Below, piece after piece: positions 10,101 to 18,404 of a stretch of 51,694 nucleotides of DNA; the stretch's first letter is position 1; each line of letters opens with the position of its first letter. Source of the DNA: Desulfobacteraceae bacterium (lineage in GTDB: Bacteria > Desulfobacterota > Desulfobacteria > Desulfobacterales > Desulfosalsimonadaceae). Position numbers and translations under genes: made by a program. The notes under the pieces are model-generated. The model worked only from the letters and a program-made list of their open reading frames with translations, had not been told where the DNA came from and made no database searches. The stretch covers positions 1 through 51,694 of the forward strand of contig JAABSH010000024.1 of NCBI GenBank assembly GCA_011390465.1, given 5' to 3'.

Positions 10101-13100
10101 CCGGCAGTCGATGCGGGTGTCAATCACCTGCCCGCCGGGCAGCGCCCGGTCCCACTGCAGAAAGCCGATGCGGGTGAATTCAAGCGTGCTGTGGTCAAAA
10201 ACGTCCGGCTCCAGAGTGTCTTCGATGATTGCATCCTGGGTGGGCACCACCGCTTCTTCCTTGTTCCAGAACTCGATGCGGTAGGTCAGGGTCTGCCCGG
10301 CTTCCACGTAACGGACCTTGTTGGCGTCGTCGGTATCAGGGGCGTCGTAGCCGATGGGGCCGAATTTGTCTTCTGGGGTGTAGGAGGTGTATAGTTTTAT
10401 TTTTTCATTCTCAAATGGATTAGAGAACAACCCTTTAAAAAAAAGAGGGAGATCTTCTCCATAAAATTGTTTAAAGCTTCCTATTAACCCATGACGAAAC
10501 AAGTATTCAAACCACATGCGTTGGCCTTTGTAGAATTCTTTACTAATATTAAATTCAGATTCACCTATACCGACTTCTTGATAATACCCGCAAGGTCCAG
10601 TAGATAACAAGAGTTCAGTATATCCGCCCGAGTCAGATTTCATATCGTTCAGTAATGGCTCTTTATGGCCTATCGAAATCCCAAGAATGTATCCACCCCC
10701 ACCCTCACGATAAACACCTGGAGAAATATCAGATGTTGAAAAAAAGAGAGTTCCTCCTGGCGTCGAAGGTCCGGCGGAGTATACCGGATAAACATCCCCG
10801 GTTTTAAAGTCGATCGCAAAACCCCCACTGGCTATCTTGATGTTATATTGAAATCCCCAATATGCAAGTCCTAAAGGGTCTATCATCACCATAGGCGAAT
10901 TTCCTGCATAGGCATTCAAGTTGATCTCCCCACTTGTCATTCCTAAAGGATCCTCGCTTATGAAACGCCCTATCTTGGCGTCATAATATCGGGCACGCAT
11001 GAAACGCAATCCTGCCTGCTCATACATCACTCCAAGTTTCCCCACGTAGCGAAATACTTCTTCTGTACTTTGACTTTTTTGCAAATTTTGTCCAAAAGGC
11101 TTATACATAATTTGATTCTGAAGTATACCCATGCTATCGGTTAGTTCACTGGTGTTCCCAACAGCACTAAACGAATACCAGTTAGTATCTTCATTGGCAT
11201 CCATTACAGATATCAATCCTAGTCCATGATGATAATGCTTATCTAACAAATCGGTTTCATCGTAAACGCCCATCACATTTCCCAAACCGGTGGGATCGAC
11301 CAGGTATTTTTGGATGCCCGCATCACTCACCGTACTTATCCGGTTCCCCGAAGGTCCGTATGAATACTCCCTGGTTTCTTCAGGACTGGTCACCCTGAAT
11401 AACCGGTTAGCCGCTGTATAGAAATAGGTAGTGGCCGCACCATCTACGATTTTCGCAACCATGTTGCCATCCGCATCATATTCATATTCGGCATCCCCCA
11501 CCTGAATATACTGGTTCATATCATTTGTCGTATATTCAGTGACCTCGCCATTAATCACCGTCCAGGTCCGGTTGCCGACCGCATCATATTCGTATGCCAG
11601 ATCCTGGTCCTCGATGTCTGGGTCAGTGGAATCGAGTATCGCATGGATCAATTGGCCGGTGTCATCGTATTCATAGGACCAGGTGCCGTAGTGGGTTTCC
11701 ATGGCGGTCCGAAGCCCGTTGGCATCATAGGTATACCGGAAATAGGACTGGGGCGTGCCGTCCGGGCCGTGATTGGTCAGGTCCACCACCTGCCCGGCCT
11801 TGTCGTAGTCGTAGGTGGTATAGGTGCCATTGCCCTTGTCCTCCCGGATCAGGCGGCCGGCGCTGTCATAGGTGTAAGTCACGACATTGTTGCCGTCCTT
11901 GTCGGTCAATTGCGACAGACGGCCGGCATCATCATAATGATAATGGGTGACAAATCCGTCATGGGTGGTCAATTTTGTCCGGCGGCCGGCATCGTCATAT
12001 TCATAGGCCAGCCAGCGGCCGGTGGGATAGGTGATCTTTTTGAGCCAGGTCGTATCCGGCACGTATTCGAGCGTGGTCCCGCCCCGGTCGTCTGTCGCCG
12101 AGACCAGGCGGCCGTTGTCATCGTAGTCGTAGGTATGCACGGCGCCGTCCGGGTATTCCTTCCGGATGAGCTGGCCCCGGTCATTATAGGTATAAAGCAT
12201 GACATCGCCCCGGCGGTTGGTCCAGGACAAAGGATTGCCCTGGGCGTCATAGCGCCAGCTTTCCGTGGTGCCGTCCACATAGGTGATGCGGATGAGATTG
12301 CCGCTGTCGTCATAGTCATAATGGGTCTGGTTGCCGCGGGCATCGCTGACCCACGCCATGTTGTGATACGGACCGCCGTATCCGAATGCGGTGACATTGC
12401 CCTTGGGATTACGCGAGGCCGTCAATCCACCCCGGGGATCATATTCAAATGCGGTGTCCTGCCCGTTGGGGCCGACGGCGCCCGCGATCCGGCCGTCTGC
12501 TGTATAATGCAGGTCAACGGAATTGTTCAGCGGATTGTCAGCCCGGGCGGTCTGCCCGGAAGCATCCATCCAGACCGTGCTGGTATTGCCGGCCGCGTCC
12601 GTTATAAAGGTCCGGCCGGCCCGGCCGTAGGCATACTGAACCTTTTCTTTTTCATCTGACACATACGTCTGCGTCAGCCGGCCGAGCGCATCGTATGCAA
12701 AGTATTGATCCGGCCCGCCGGGCCGGGAGACCTGCTTAAGCAAATGATCCCGAAGCGGGCCTTCGCCGGTGATATAAAAATACCCGGTCACATTGCCGTC
12801 CGTGCCGGTGACCGACGTCAGGTGCGCATTTTCAACGTCATAGGCATAAGTTATGGTCCGGCCGGCATGATCGGTAAAAGAAGCCAGACGCCCTGCTGCG
12901 TTATAAGCGAACGAAAACCGGTCGCCATTGCTGTGGGTGAGCCTGATCAGACGCCCGGCCGCATCATAGGCCGCTGTTACCCGGTTGCCGTTAGTATCTT
13001 CAATGTAATTTAGCAACCCGTCTGACCGGAACAGTATCTCTGCACCGTTTTGATAGGTCAGCCGGAATTCGCCTCCGCCGATGGCCTCGAGCCGGCTGCT

Positions 13101-16100
13101 ATCTCCTTCTGGTGCAATGTAGCCGCCGTCTCCCGCCGGCTTAAAAGCCCGGTCGACACCACCGGCATCGTTGACCACCACACTGCCGTCAGAACGCTCG
13201 CGAAGAGAGATGTCATAGGTATGGGACCATCCATATCCCATAGGCCCCGTTTTGGCGCGCTGCAGCGGTCCTGGCCGATAAAAGCGAACCAATTCCAACG
13301 GCAGACCCGGGGCGGGGCAGAAAGCATCCTGCTGCATTTCAAGCATTGAGGGGGTGCCCATGGCAGCGGCCTGCATCAGTTCAAATTGAAAAAGCTGCCC
13401 TGAATCATAGATGATCGTGTCCAGTTCCGCCAGATAAGCCGCGTTTTCCCGGAGCATGGTCAGATAATCGCCCCAGGTGTCGCCGACCTGGGCCTTTAAC
13501 CGCTCGATAAACGGGGTCCAGCATTCAGCGGGGGTATCATCAGGTCGAAGTTCCTCTGCCATTGCGGACCAGTCAATGGACTCATCAATGCCGGTGTCTC
13601 CGGGCTCCCCGAATGTATAAAGGGAAAACGGAACATCACCGGGATTAAAAGGCATCTCCACCCTGAGGCCAATGGATGCGGATTCACCCGGCCGGATAAC
13701 GGCGGGATGATCGCTTTGGGTCAGACCGAGGACGCTGACGCTGGCGTTTCGGACGCTATCCGGAGGGAGCGTGAGCGTCCTGTGCACCGGTATCGACCAG
13801 TCCATTTCCGCATTGCTTTCGATGATAAACAGCGGGCTAGGCATATCCACGTCACCGGTGTTTTCAAACTCGATGCGCACATCGACTTTGCGGCCCGGAC
13901 GCGCCACACCGGGCACCACCAAATTGGCTTCCAGTTCGGCCGCCCCCCCGGATTCTATGGTCAGGGCGTCCGGCTTGGTGGCAGACTGCATATCCGCCGT
14001 AAACACCTGGACATCATAAGTGCCGGGGGGCGCGTTTTCCGCGGCCAGATCGAAGGAGGCCAGGATCGTGGACGAATCCCGGACGTCTTCGGTACCCTCC
14101 AGGGTCGTCCCGCCGGTGCCGCTCAACTGCACCTGGGCTTGGGAATCAAAGCCGTCTCCCAGGATCTGCAGGGTAACCGTATCCGCATTGCCGGCTGTCT
14201 CCGGGGAGACTTCCCGGACGGCCAGTGGCGGATGATCGGCGGACAGGTTAAAATCCGACGATCCGGTGCCGTCATTCTGACAATATACCCCGACATAATA
14301 CGTACCGGCTTTTGGATCGACAAGTCGCACTTCCGGATCGGATTGTTTGTAATCCGTTGCTTTGGCATCGTATTCGCTAAAGGTGGGGGGGGCGCCATGC
14401 CTTACATACAGATAGACGCTGCCGGAATTATCAACGGAATTAACGGCAAACCGGATCGTTTTTCCGGCTTCGGCCTCGAAACGGTAAATATTCCATTCGT
14501 CTTCGGTATGCGCACCGGTCTGCTGGGAGCCAACGGTTATACTCGGAATGGATACGGCAAGTGTCCGATTGGAAGCCCGATGGTTATTATAGAAATCAGC
14601 CTCCCGAAAGGTTTTGTAACAGTTTGTCTGAACGATAATGTATTGAGGTCCTGCCACACCTGTCGGAATCGTCCCGTTCCAGGTTTGGTTGTATCGCTTA
14701 CCGGTGGTTAAACCGTTGTTGTGTGAGGCCTCCCCGAGCAGAATGTCACTATTTAAATCCAGGTAGGTATCGGAGGACAGATAAACCGCATCGGTCCATG
14801 GACCGGATATATCACTGTCGCCCCTATTTTCCACTGCCCAGGTCAGTGAAAGGGAATCACCGGCATCCACCGCATCCGCATCAGGGCCGGAAACTTCAGT
14901 GACTGCAAGATCCTTTGCCGGGGTATCTCCTTGCCGTTCAAATGCCCCCATATCCACATAGGATGGGTAACCGGAACCAGTGTTCGCCATGCCCGGGTCA
15001 TCATAGCGGGATCGGCCGCGAATGTCGGTTTGTGGCACTTGGATGCCGCTGCCCGAATCAATGGCCGGGGAGCCGATATCAAGTTCGTAATTGCCATCTT
15101 CCCTTCTAATAAAGTGAGGATCAGCATTTATATTGCGGTCAGCGGAAAGGTCCGGCCGGCCCGGATCCCCGTCCCAGACAATCTCTTGCCCGGCCGGGTT
15201 ATAGAAATCACTATTCATGATGCTTAAATCTGGTATATCCCCGCTATGATTAAGGCCATTTGCATTGTAGGCAACAATACAATTCTGCAGCATCAATTTG
15301 GCCCCACCCAAATGAATGCCAGCACCATTTTCTACGATGGTGCAGTTTATGAATTTATGAGAAGAATCTGCCCGGACAAAAATGGCGGTGTGGACATTTC
15401 GGGCAATCAGACAATTAATTCCGGTTACCTCGACATAGGGTTTATAAACATAAACTCCTGATCCGCTATCGGAAAGAATAGTGTTTTTCAGGACAACACG
15501 AGCGCCGGATGCATCTGCATCAATTGCCGTGGATGCATAGCGAACAACAGCGTTTTCAATAATGATTTCACCTGAACCATTTATCCGAATGCCCTGCCAG
15601 TCGAAATTGCCAGGAGTGGTATTGCCGTCATCATCATTTGTATCTCCGCCTGCCGCATCATCCCTGATCGAGGTCATTATAACAGGAGATTCAGGAGTAC
15701 CGAGTAGCTCCAATTTTCCATTAACATTAATTCCTGTTGTTTCGCCGGAGAACTTCAAAATAGTACCTGAATGAATGGTGAGAGTTGCGTTTATATCAAC
15801 TGATTCGGAGATTAAAATAACACCACCATACCACTCAGTATCTTTATTAATTTCACCGGATATAAACAAAATGCGCCATTTAGCTATATATCTATCCAGT
15901 AGAGCATCCCCTCCGATTTGATCATTATTATTATCCAGCGCGTACCCTTGAAGATTCTCGATAGCTGGACCTAAAATCATCTCATAATGCCCCGGCTCCG
16001 ATTGCGTGAGAAACGTAATTTCAAGTATTTGATCATCAATCCAACTGGAAGAGACTTGGTCTAAAGAGATTTCACCACCAGGGCCTTTGAAACTGACAAT

Positions 16101-18077
16101 GTCATTAGGAATCGAAAAAGATCCGGTATCCATTGGTTGATCGAATTCAAATTGAACGGCATTCACGACGGTTGTTACAGATCCGCTGGGGGTGTGATGT
16201 AAGATGTATGGTCTCTTTATTACAAATGTTGCGTAATATTGATCGTCTGGATTTTCTCCCGGCACGAGATCATCGTCTTGAAACATGGGTGTTCCCAAGA
16301 CATTTCTGATATCCGGACCGATGACCATCTGATATTGGCCTAATGACGAAACGAGATTGAAGTTGATGGTTAATATTTTTGATGTAGTCCATTCATAAGA
16401 TGATATCGCAATTTCCCCGTTCGGCCCTGTAAAGCTAACTATATCGTCAACAGGGGAAAAGCTCGACTGATCCATTTCATGGTCAAAGTAAAATGAAATA
16501 GTATTTACAGGTGCGGCTGCAGCTCCTATCGGCGAATGACTTATTGACCAAAAAGGGGAATTTTCTAAGATAGGTTGGTATGTTACTGTAGGACGATTGG
16601 GATCATCTTCTTGATGTGCTATTTTTGATTCGATTTCCTCAAAGTCCTCCGTTCCCCACCAGTTATTGTGCAGGCTGATCACGGAGGTGGAATTTCCGGT
16701 TGCATCGACTGTCCCCTTGCTGAAATCACTCTGACTGATATTTAAATCAATGCCACTGGTGATCTGTAAATCCGAAAATTGAGTGTATAAAGCATTACCC
16801 GACGAGCCCTCTGCATAGACGACCTTTGGACTGCCCTTATAAACAGAACTGTTTCCGCCATCGTAAAAGGCAAATGTCACTCCGGTAAAATCCGCTGTGC
16901 CGCCGTCTTCGATCGTCACCTGCCCGGGACCGCGCACGGAACCGCCTGTCAGGGCCAGTTCTCCGCCATCACGCACTCGCAGATCAACTGCATATTCTGG
17001 AGTGGCGTAATACAGCAGGCCTATAGTTGCATTCGTTGCCTCCAGCCGACCTTCTACAAAAATGTCATAATCTCGAGACTGAATCGTCACTCCGGACGCC
17101 AGGATCAGGGTGACGCCCGAGACGATTTTCAAAGGATTACGCAATCGATATTGCCCCAGCACGCCATCGATAAGTCCCAAGGTCCGGGAAGCATCCAGAG
17201 CCCCCTCGATTTCAACCCAGGGATCGGCCGAGTCAAACGTGTTGCCGGAAATATTGCCCGTGTCCGTGTCCGGGTCGGTCAGCCGGAAAGGCGTATCCCC
17301 GGTTATCGTATTGTCTTCGATTACCGGCGTTCCAGCGCTGAGAGTCAGTGATCCGATAGTATTACCGCGCAACACCGGGCTGCTGCCCGTTACGCTGACC
17401 GTGCCAATGGTGCTGTCGGTCACAGTGGCATCTGCGGAAACCGTCAGCATGTCAGCCATAGCCTGGGCCACCGATACCGGGGCGGAAAGCGTAACAGCGC
17501 CCGCCGGAAGCGCCGTGGGCACCGAAACCTGATCACTGCCGATGGTCAGATGCCAGTCTCCGTCCTTTTGAACGTCCGCCACTGTACCCGACGAGCCCTC
17601 TGCATAGACGACCTTTGGACTGCCCTTATAAACAGAACTGTTTCCGCCATCGTAAAAGGCAAATGTCACTCCGGTAAAATCCGTTGTGCCGCCGTCTTCG
17701 ATTGTCACCTGCCCGGGACCGCGCACGAAACCGCCTGTCAGATCCAGTTCTCCGCCAGCGCGAACCCGCAGATCAGCTGCATGACCTGAACTGCTGTAAT
17801 ACAGCAGATCAATTGTCGCATCCGCTGCCTCCAGCCGTCCGTCTATCAGAATATCGTGGTAGGCGTTTTTTGTTCGAAGGGTTGCCCCGGAGGCCAGGGT
17901 CAGCGTGGCACCGGAATCGATATAAAGGTCACCGTTTAAAATGTAAGGTTCAGACATGTCGTCCCAAGTCGTATCAACTGATATGTGGCCGCTGATATCC
18001 TTCGCGTAGCATTCTGCCACAAAAAAAATTGCAAACATTATAATTAGAGGGACTTTAAGAAGTAGTTGTTTTTTCAT
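7188..18077 (-). CDS. Giant secreted RHS/YD-repeat protein fused to Ig-like, CBM-like, six-hairpin glycosidase-like and dockerin-like modules
   Basis: 3,629 residues; ATG preceded by AAGGAC. Approximate layout: signal peptide 1-25 (ECYA/KD); parallel beta-helix 27-500 with an internal duplication; two SbsA-type Ig-like domains 509-736; right-handed beta-helix 740-1050; CARDB 1052-1180; prepeptidase-C-terminal-like 1180-1280; IPT/TIG-like 1283-1380; second CARDB-like 1382-1490. Then come a DUF6531-like region and YDxxGRL repeats 1583-2370, and the RHS core GRFISEDPLG ... IDPLGL near 2370-2402. Unlike normal RHS proteins it continues: an unknown tail 2402-2565, DUF11-like and Fn3/Ig-like domains to about 2990, a carbohydrate-binding-like sandwich 3000-3172, a six-hairpin glycosidase-like domain 3176-3560 (TEHNIDLVAVFDM, GVWYEGTAQMA), and dockerin-like repeats 3568-3629. 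Domain names are by eye. It is probably an extracellular surface protein acting on polysaccharide. Confidence 0.88.
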   Translation of the reverse strand: MKKQLLLKVPLIIMFAIFFVAECYAKDISGHISVDTTWDDMSEPYILNGDLYIDSGATLTLASGATLRTKNAYHDILIDGRLEAADATIDLLYYSSSGHAADLRVRAGGELDLTGGFVRGPGQVTIEDGGTTDFTGVTFAFYDGGNSSVYKGSPKVVYAEGSSGTVADVQKDGDWHLTIGSDQVSVPTALPAGAVTLSAPVSVAQAMADMLTVSADATVTDSTIGTVSVTGSSPVLRGNTIGSLTLSAGTPVIEDNTITGDTPFRLTDPDTDTGNISGNTFDSADPWVEIEGALDASRTLGLIDGVLGQYRLRNPLKIVSGVTLILASGVTIQSRDYDIFVEGRLEATNATIGLLYYATPEYAVDLRVRDGGELALTGGSVRGPGQVTIEDGGTADFTGVTFAFYDGGNSSVYKGSPKVVYAEGSSGNALYTQFSDLQITSGIDLNISQSDFSKGTVDATGNSTSVISLHNNWWGTEDFEEIESKIAHQEDDPNRPTVTYQPILENSPFWSISHSPIGAAAAPVNTISFYFDHEMDQSSFSPVDDIVSFTGPNGEIAISSYEWTTSKILTINFNLVSSLGQYQMVIGPDIRNVLGTPMFQDDDLVPGENPDDQYYATFVIKRPYILHHTPSGSVTTVVNAVQFEFDQPMDTGSFSIPNDIVSFKGPGGEISLDQVSSSWIDDQILEITFLTQSEPGHYEMILGPAIENLQGYALDNNNDQIGGDALLDRYIAKWRILFISGEINKDTEWYGGVILISESVDINATLTIHSGTILKFSGETTGINVNGKLELLGTPESPVIMTSIRDDAAGGDTNDDDGNTTPGNFDWQGIRINGSGEIIIENAVVRYASTAIDADASGARVVLKNTILSDSGSGVYVYKPYVEVTGINCLIARNVHTAIFVRADSSHKFINCTIVENGAGIHLGGAKLMLQNCIVAYNANGLNHSGDIPDLSIMNSDFYNPAGQEIVWDGDPGRPDLSADRNINADPHFIRREDGNYELDIGSPAIDSGSGIQVPQTDIRGRSRYDDPGMANTGSGYPSYVDMGAFERQGDTPAKDLAVTEVSGPDADAVDAGDSLSLTWAVENRGDSDISGPWTDAVYLSSDTYLDLNSDILLGEASHNNGLTTGKRYNQTWNGTIPTGVAGPQYIIVQTNCYKTFREADFYNNHRASNRTLAVSIPSITVGSQQTGAHTEDEWNIYRFEAEAGKTIRFAVNSVDNSGSVYLYVRHGAPPTFSEYDAKATDYKQSDPEVRLVDPKAGTYYVGVYCQNDGTGSSDFNLSADHPPLAVREVSPETAGNADTVTLQILGDGFDSQAQVQLSGTGGTTLEGTEDVRDSSTILASFDLAAENAPPGTYDVQVFTADMQSATKPDALTIESGGAAELEANLVVPGVARPGRKVDVRIEFENTGDVDMPSPLFIIESNAEMDWSIPVHRTLTLPPDSVRNASVSVLGLTQSDHPAVIRPGESASIGLRVEMPFNPGDVPFSLYTFGEPGDTGIDESIDWSAMAEELRPDDTPAECWTPFIERLKAQVGDTWGDYLTMLRENAAYLAELDTIIYDSGQLFQFELMQAAAMGTPSMLEMQQDAFCPAPGLPLELVRFYRPGPLQRAKTGPMGYGWSHTYDISLRERSDGSVVVNDAGGVDRAFKPAGDGGYIAPEGDSSRLEAIGGGEFRLTYQNGAEILFRSDGLLNYIEDTNGNRVTAAYDAAGRLIRLTHSNGDRFSFAYNAAGRLASFTDHAGRTITYAYDVENAHLTSVTGTDGNVTGYFYITGEGPLRDHLLKQVSRPGGPDQYFAYDALGRLTQTYVSDEKEKVQYAYGRAGRTFITDAAGNTSTVWMDASGQTARADNPLNNSVDLHYTADGRIAGAVGPNGQDTAFEYDPRGGLTASRNPKGNVTAFGYGGPYHNMAWVSDARGNQTHYDYDDSGNLIRITYVDGTTESWRYDAQGNPLSWTNRRGDVMLYTYNDRGQLIRKEYPDGAVHTYDYDDNGRLVSATDDRGGTTLEYVPDTTWLKKITYPTGRWLAYEYDDAGRRTKLTTHDGFVTHYHYDDAGRLSQLTDKDGNNVVTYTYDSAGRLIREDKGNGTYTTYDYDKAGQVVDLTNHGPDGTPQSYFRYTYDANGLRTAMETHYGTWSYEYDDTGQLIHAILDSTDPDIEDQDLAYEYDAVGNRTWTVINGEVTEYTTNDMNQYIQVGDAEYEYDADGNMVAKIVDGAATTYFYTAANRLFRVTSPEETREYSYGPSGNRISTVSDAGIQKYLVDPTGLGNVMGVYDETDLLDKHYHHGLGLISVMDANEDTNWYSFSAVGNTSELTDSMGILQNQIMYKPFGQNLQKSQSTEEVFRYVGKLGVMYEQAGLRFMRARYYDAKIGRFISEDPLGMTSGEINLNAYAGNSPMVMIDPLGLAYWGFQYNIKIASGGFAIDFKTGDVYPVYSAGPSTPGGTLFFSTSDISPGVYREGGGGYILGISIGHKEPLLNDMKSDSGGYTELLLSTGPCGYYQEVGIGESEFNISKEFYKGQRMWFEYLFRHGLIGSFKQFYGEDLPLFFKGLFSNPFENEKIKLYTSYTPEDKFGPIGYDAPDTDDANKVRYVEAGQTLTYRIEFWNKEEAVVPTQDAIIEDTLEPDVFDHSTLEFTRIGFLQWDRALPGGQVIDTRIDCRPEMNIAVEVTGDFDPDTGTIRWWFHCIDPDTGAYPEDPMAGFLPPFNPETGYEIGWVEFAVQAKDDLPSGTEVENQAFVEFDFAGDLYDHPAPKEGPWLNTLDQSPPTSAIEVLASETGDAVFQVCWGGSDDDDGSGLAHYTVYVSDNVGPKKVWLENTTKTCAMFVGEHGHTYEFFCRATDNTGQTESAKTEAEATTQINDTTGPTIASTNPAADPVPVATRSEITVTFHEPVDEAEAADPAHYTLIASGNTGLFEDGDDTAVVIDSIAYDDATFTATLTVNSDTVLPIDTYWLTLSDGITDLAGNALDGDADGTPGGNFELEFAFTDPASAAYIYMTAAMDEYNDAFDVYTDADAGGNHFYPSGFYNGAATLTVDTRHPDNPHAGTSCIRVDWTGEHGNDGQPWNGVMFETPEGYLGSLAGSGYDITGASKLTFWARTDDSGLEVEFGFGHIDDSSGEHKAWYSLTENWQQFEIDLSGMDLSDVHGGFLFAVNDLHDPAPTGTRFYIDDIKYDLARPDALRLIPSFTPATDTETFDIRNKNLATVYDNALAVLAFLDRGGADDIRRAKILADTLVFVHNNDTNLVPADWEYEAPPFSGHRLRDAYSAGDITDSQGAFRYPGWWEESAGMWYMHESALSFRTGDLAWAMLALTNMYRATGDASYLNAAKEMGEWIAANCERTGSGSNAGYSGGWVWNWDTESWQEIGTATEHNIDLVAVFDMLHAVTGKEKWQTRSDHAKDFVVAMWDGDTARFHTGLNPDGGISDVEVLDIQSWGAMLFATDPYWSALDWAAGHLAYPTSPENPAHWQQFDFNDDLDGVWYEGTAQMAAAYIQAGQTSHYQNSLAPIRAAQYRAVHADGRGIPAAGIPGLTTGFDWQYSNRLALGPTAWCILAENGTSPFTFISIAGPGDIDNSGTVNLVDAVLAMQVTAGIAPPGSPTIHITADCNRDGVIGLTEGVFIMQAISGIR
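16796..17117 (-). repeat. Intragenic duplication, copy 2 (beta-helix repeat)
   Basis: This segment matches 17585-17906. Bases 16796-16894 are identical to 17585-17683 (99 bases), the next 60 or so carry only a few changes, and the rest diverges clearly. It encodes GGNSSVYKGSPKVVYAEGSSG and the preceding beta-helix turns. Confidence 0.85.
17585..17906 (-). repeat. Intragenic duplication, copy 1 (beta-helix repeat)
   Basis: Partner of 16796-17117, offset by 789 bases and therefore in frame. Both copies encode a beta-helix block with the same Gly/Asp-rich turns. The 99-base identical core inside more diverged flanks points to recent conversion or recombination between the copies. Confidence 0.85.
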
Positions 18078-18404
18078 ATCTGTCCTTATTTCGGCTTTAA
18101 TATGAAGCTGGTTGCCGTTCGGTCACTATCTAAAAATCAATTCCGCATTACGGGCAGCCAATTGGAACAAATAGCGAAAACGCTATCTCACATAATGAAA
18201 TTAAAAATATTTCATTATTTATCAAAGAGTTATTTTGTAGTAAAAAAAGTTAATCGGACAGCAACAATTTATTATGCAACATATAAATTTTCATTCAATG
18301 CCATTAACTTAAGCGGCTTTGATCCTTGTAGGTTGGGTTTCGTTCCTCAACCCAACCTACACATTGGCCATTTTCTCGCCAGGTTAATGGCATTGGGTTC
18401 TCAT
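18078..18404. other. Intergenic region between the two giant secreted-protein genes
   Basis: No gene is supported. The left 200 bases, upstream of the RHS gene, are AT-rich and probably carry its promoter, though no clear -35/-10 pair stands out. The right end holds the nested palindrome at 18296-18395. Confidence 0.5.
18296..18395. repeat. Nested inverted repeat (REP- or MITE-like)
   Basis: Outer perfect 13-base arms CAATGCCATTAAC (18296-18308) and GTTAATGGCATTG (18383-18395) enclose an inner pair of perfect 12-base arms GTAGGTTGGGTT (18328-18339) and AACCCAACCTAC (18349-18360). The element sits just after the stop of the 1,956-residue gene on the minus strand and could also stop transcription. 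Confidence 0.7.

Noticed and set aside
11643-12659. Long plus-strand open frames opposite the RHS repeats (also 13707-14711 and 7158-8111)
   Set aside because: They result from codon bias on the opposite strand of YD and Ig-like repeats and carry repetitive Gly/Val/Ile-rich residues without recognisable folds.
16796-17906. CRISPR-like repeat
   Set aside because: Only two long in-frame copies are present within one coding sequence, with no short regularly spaced repeats and no cas genes.
7188-18077. Type VI secretion or contact-dependent toxin with immunity gene
   Set aside because: There is a Sec signal peptide, no PAAR, VgrG or TPS domain, and no small immunity-like gene next to the core or the 3' end.
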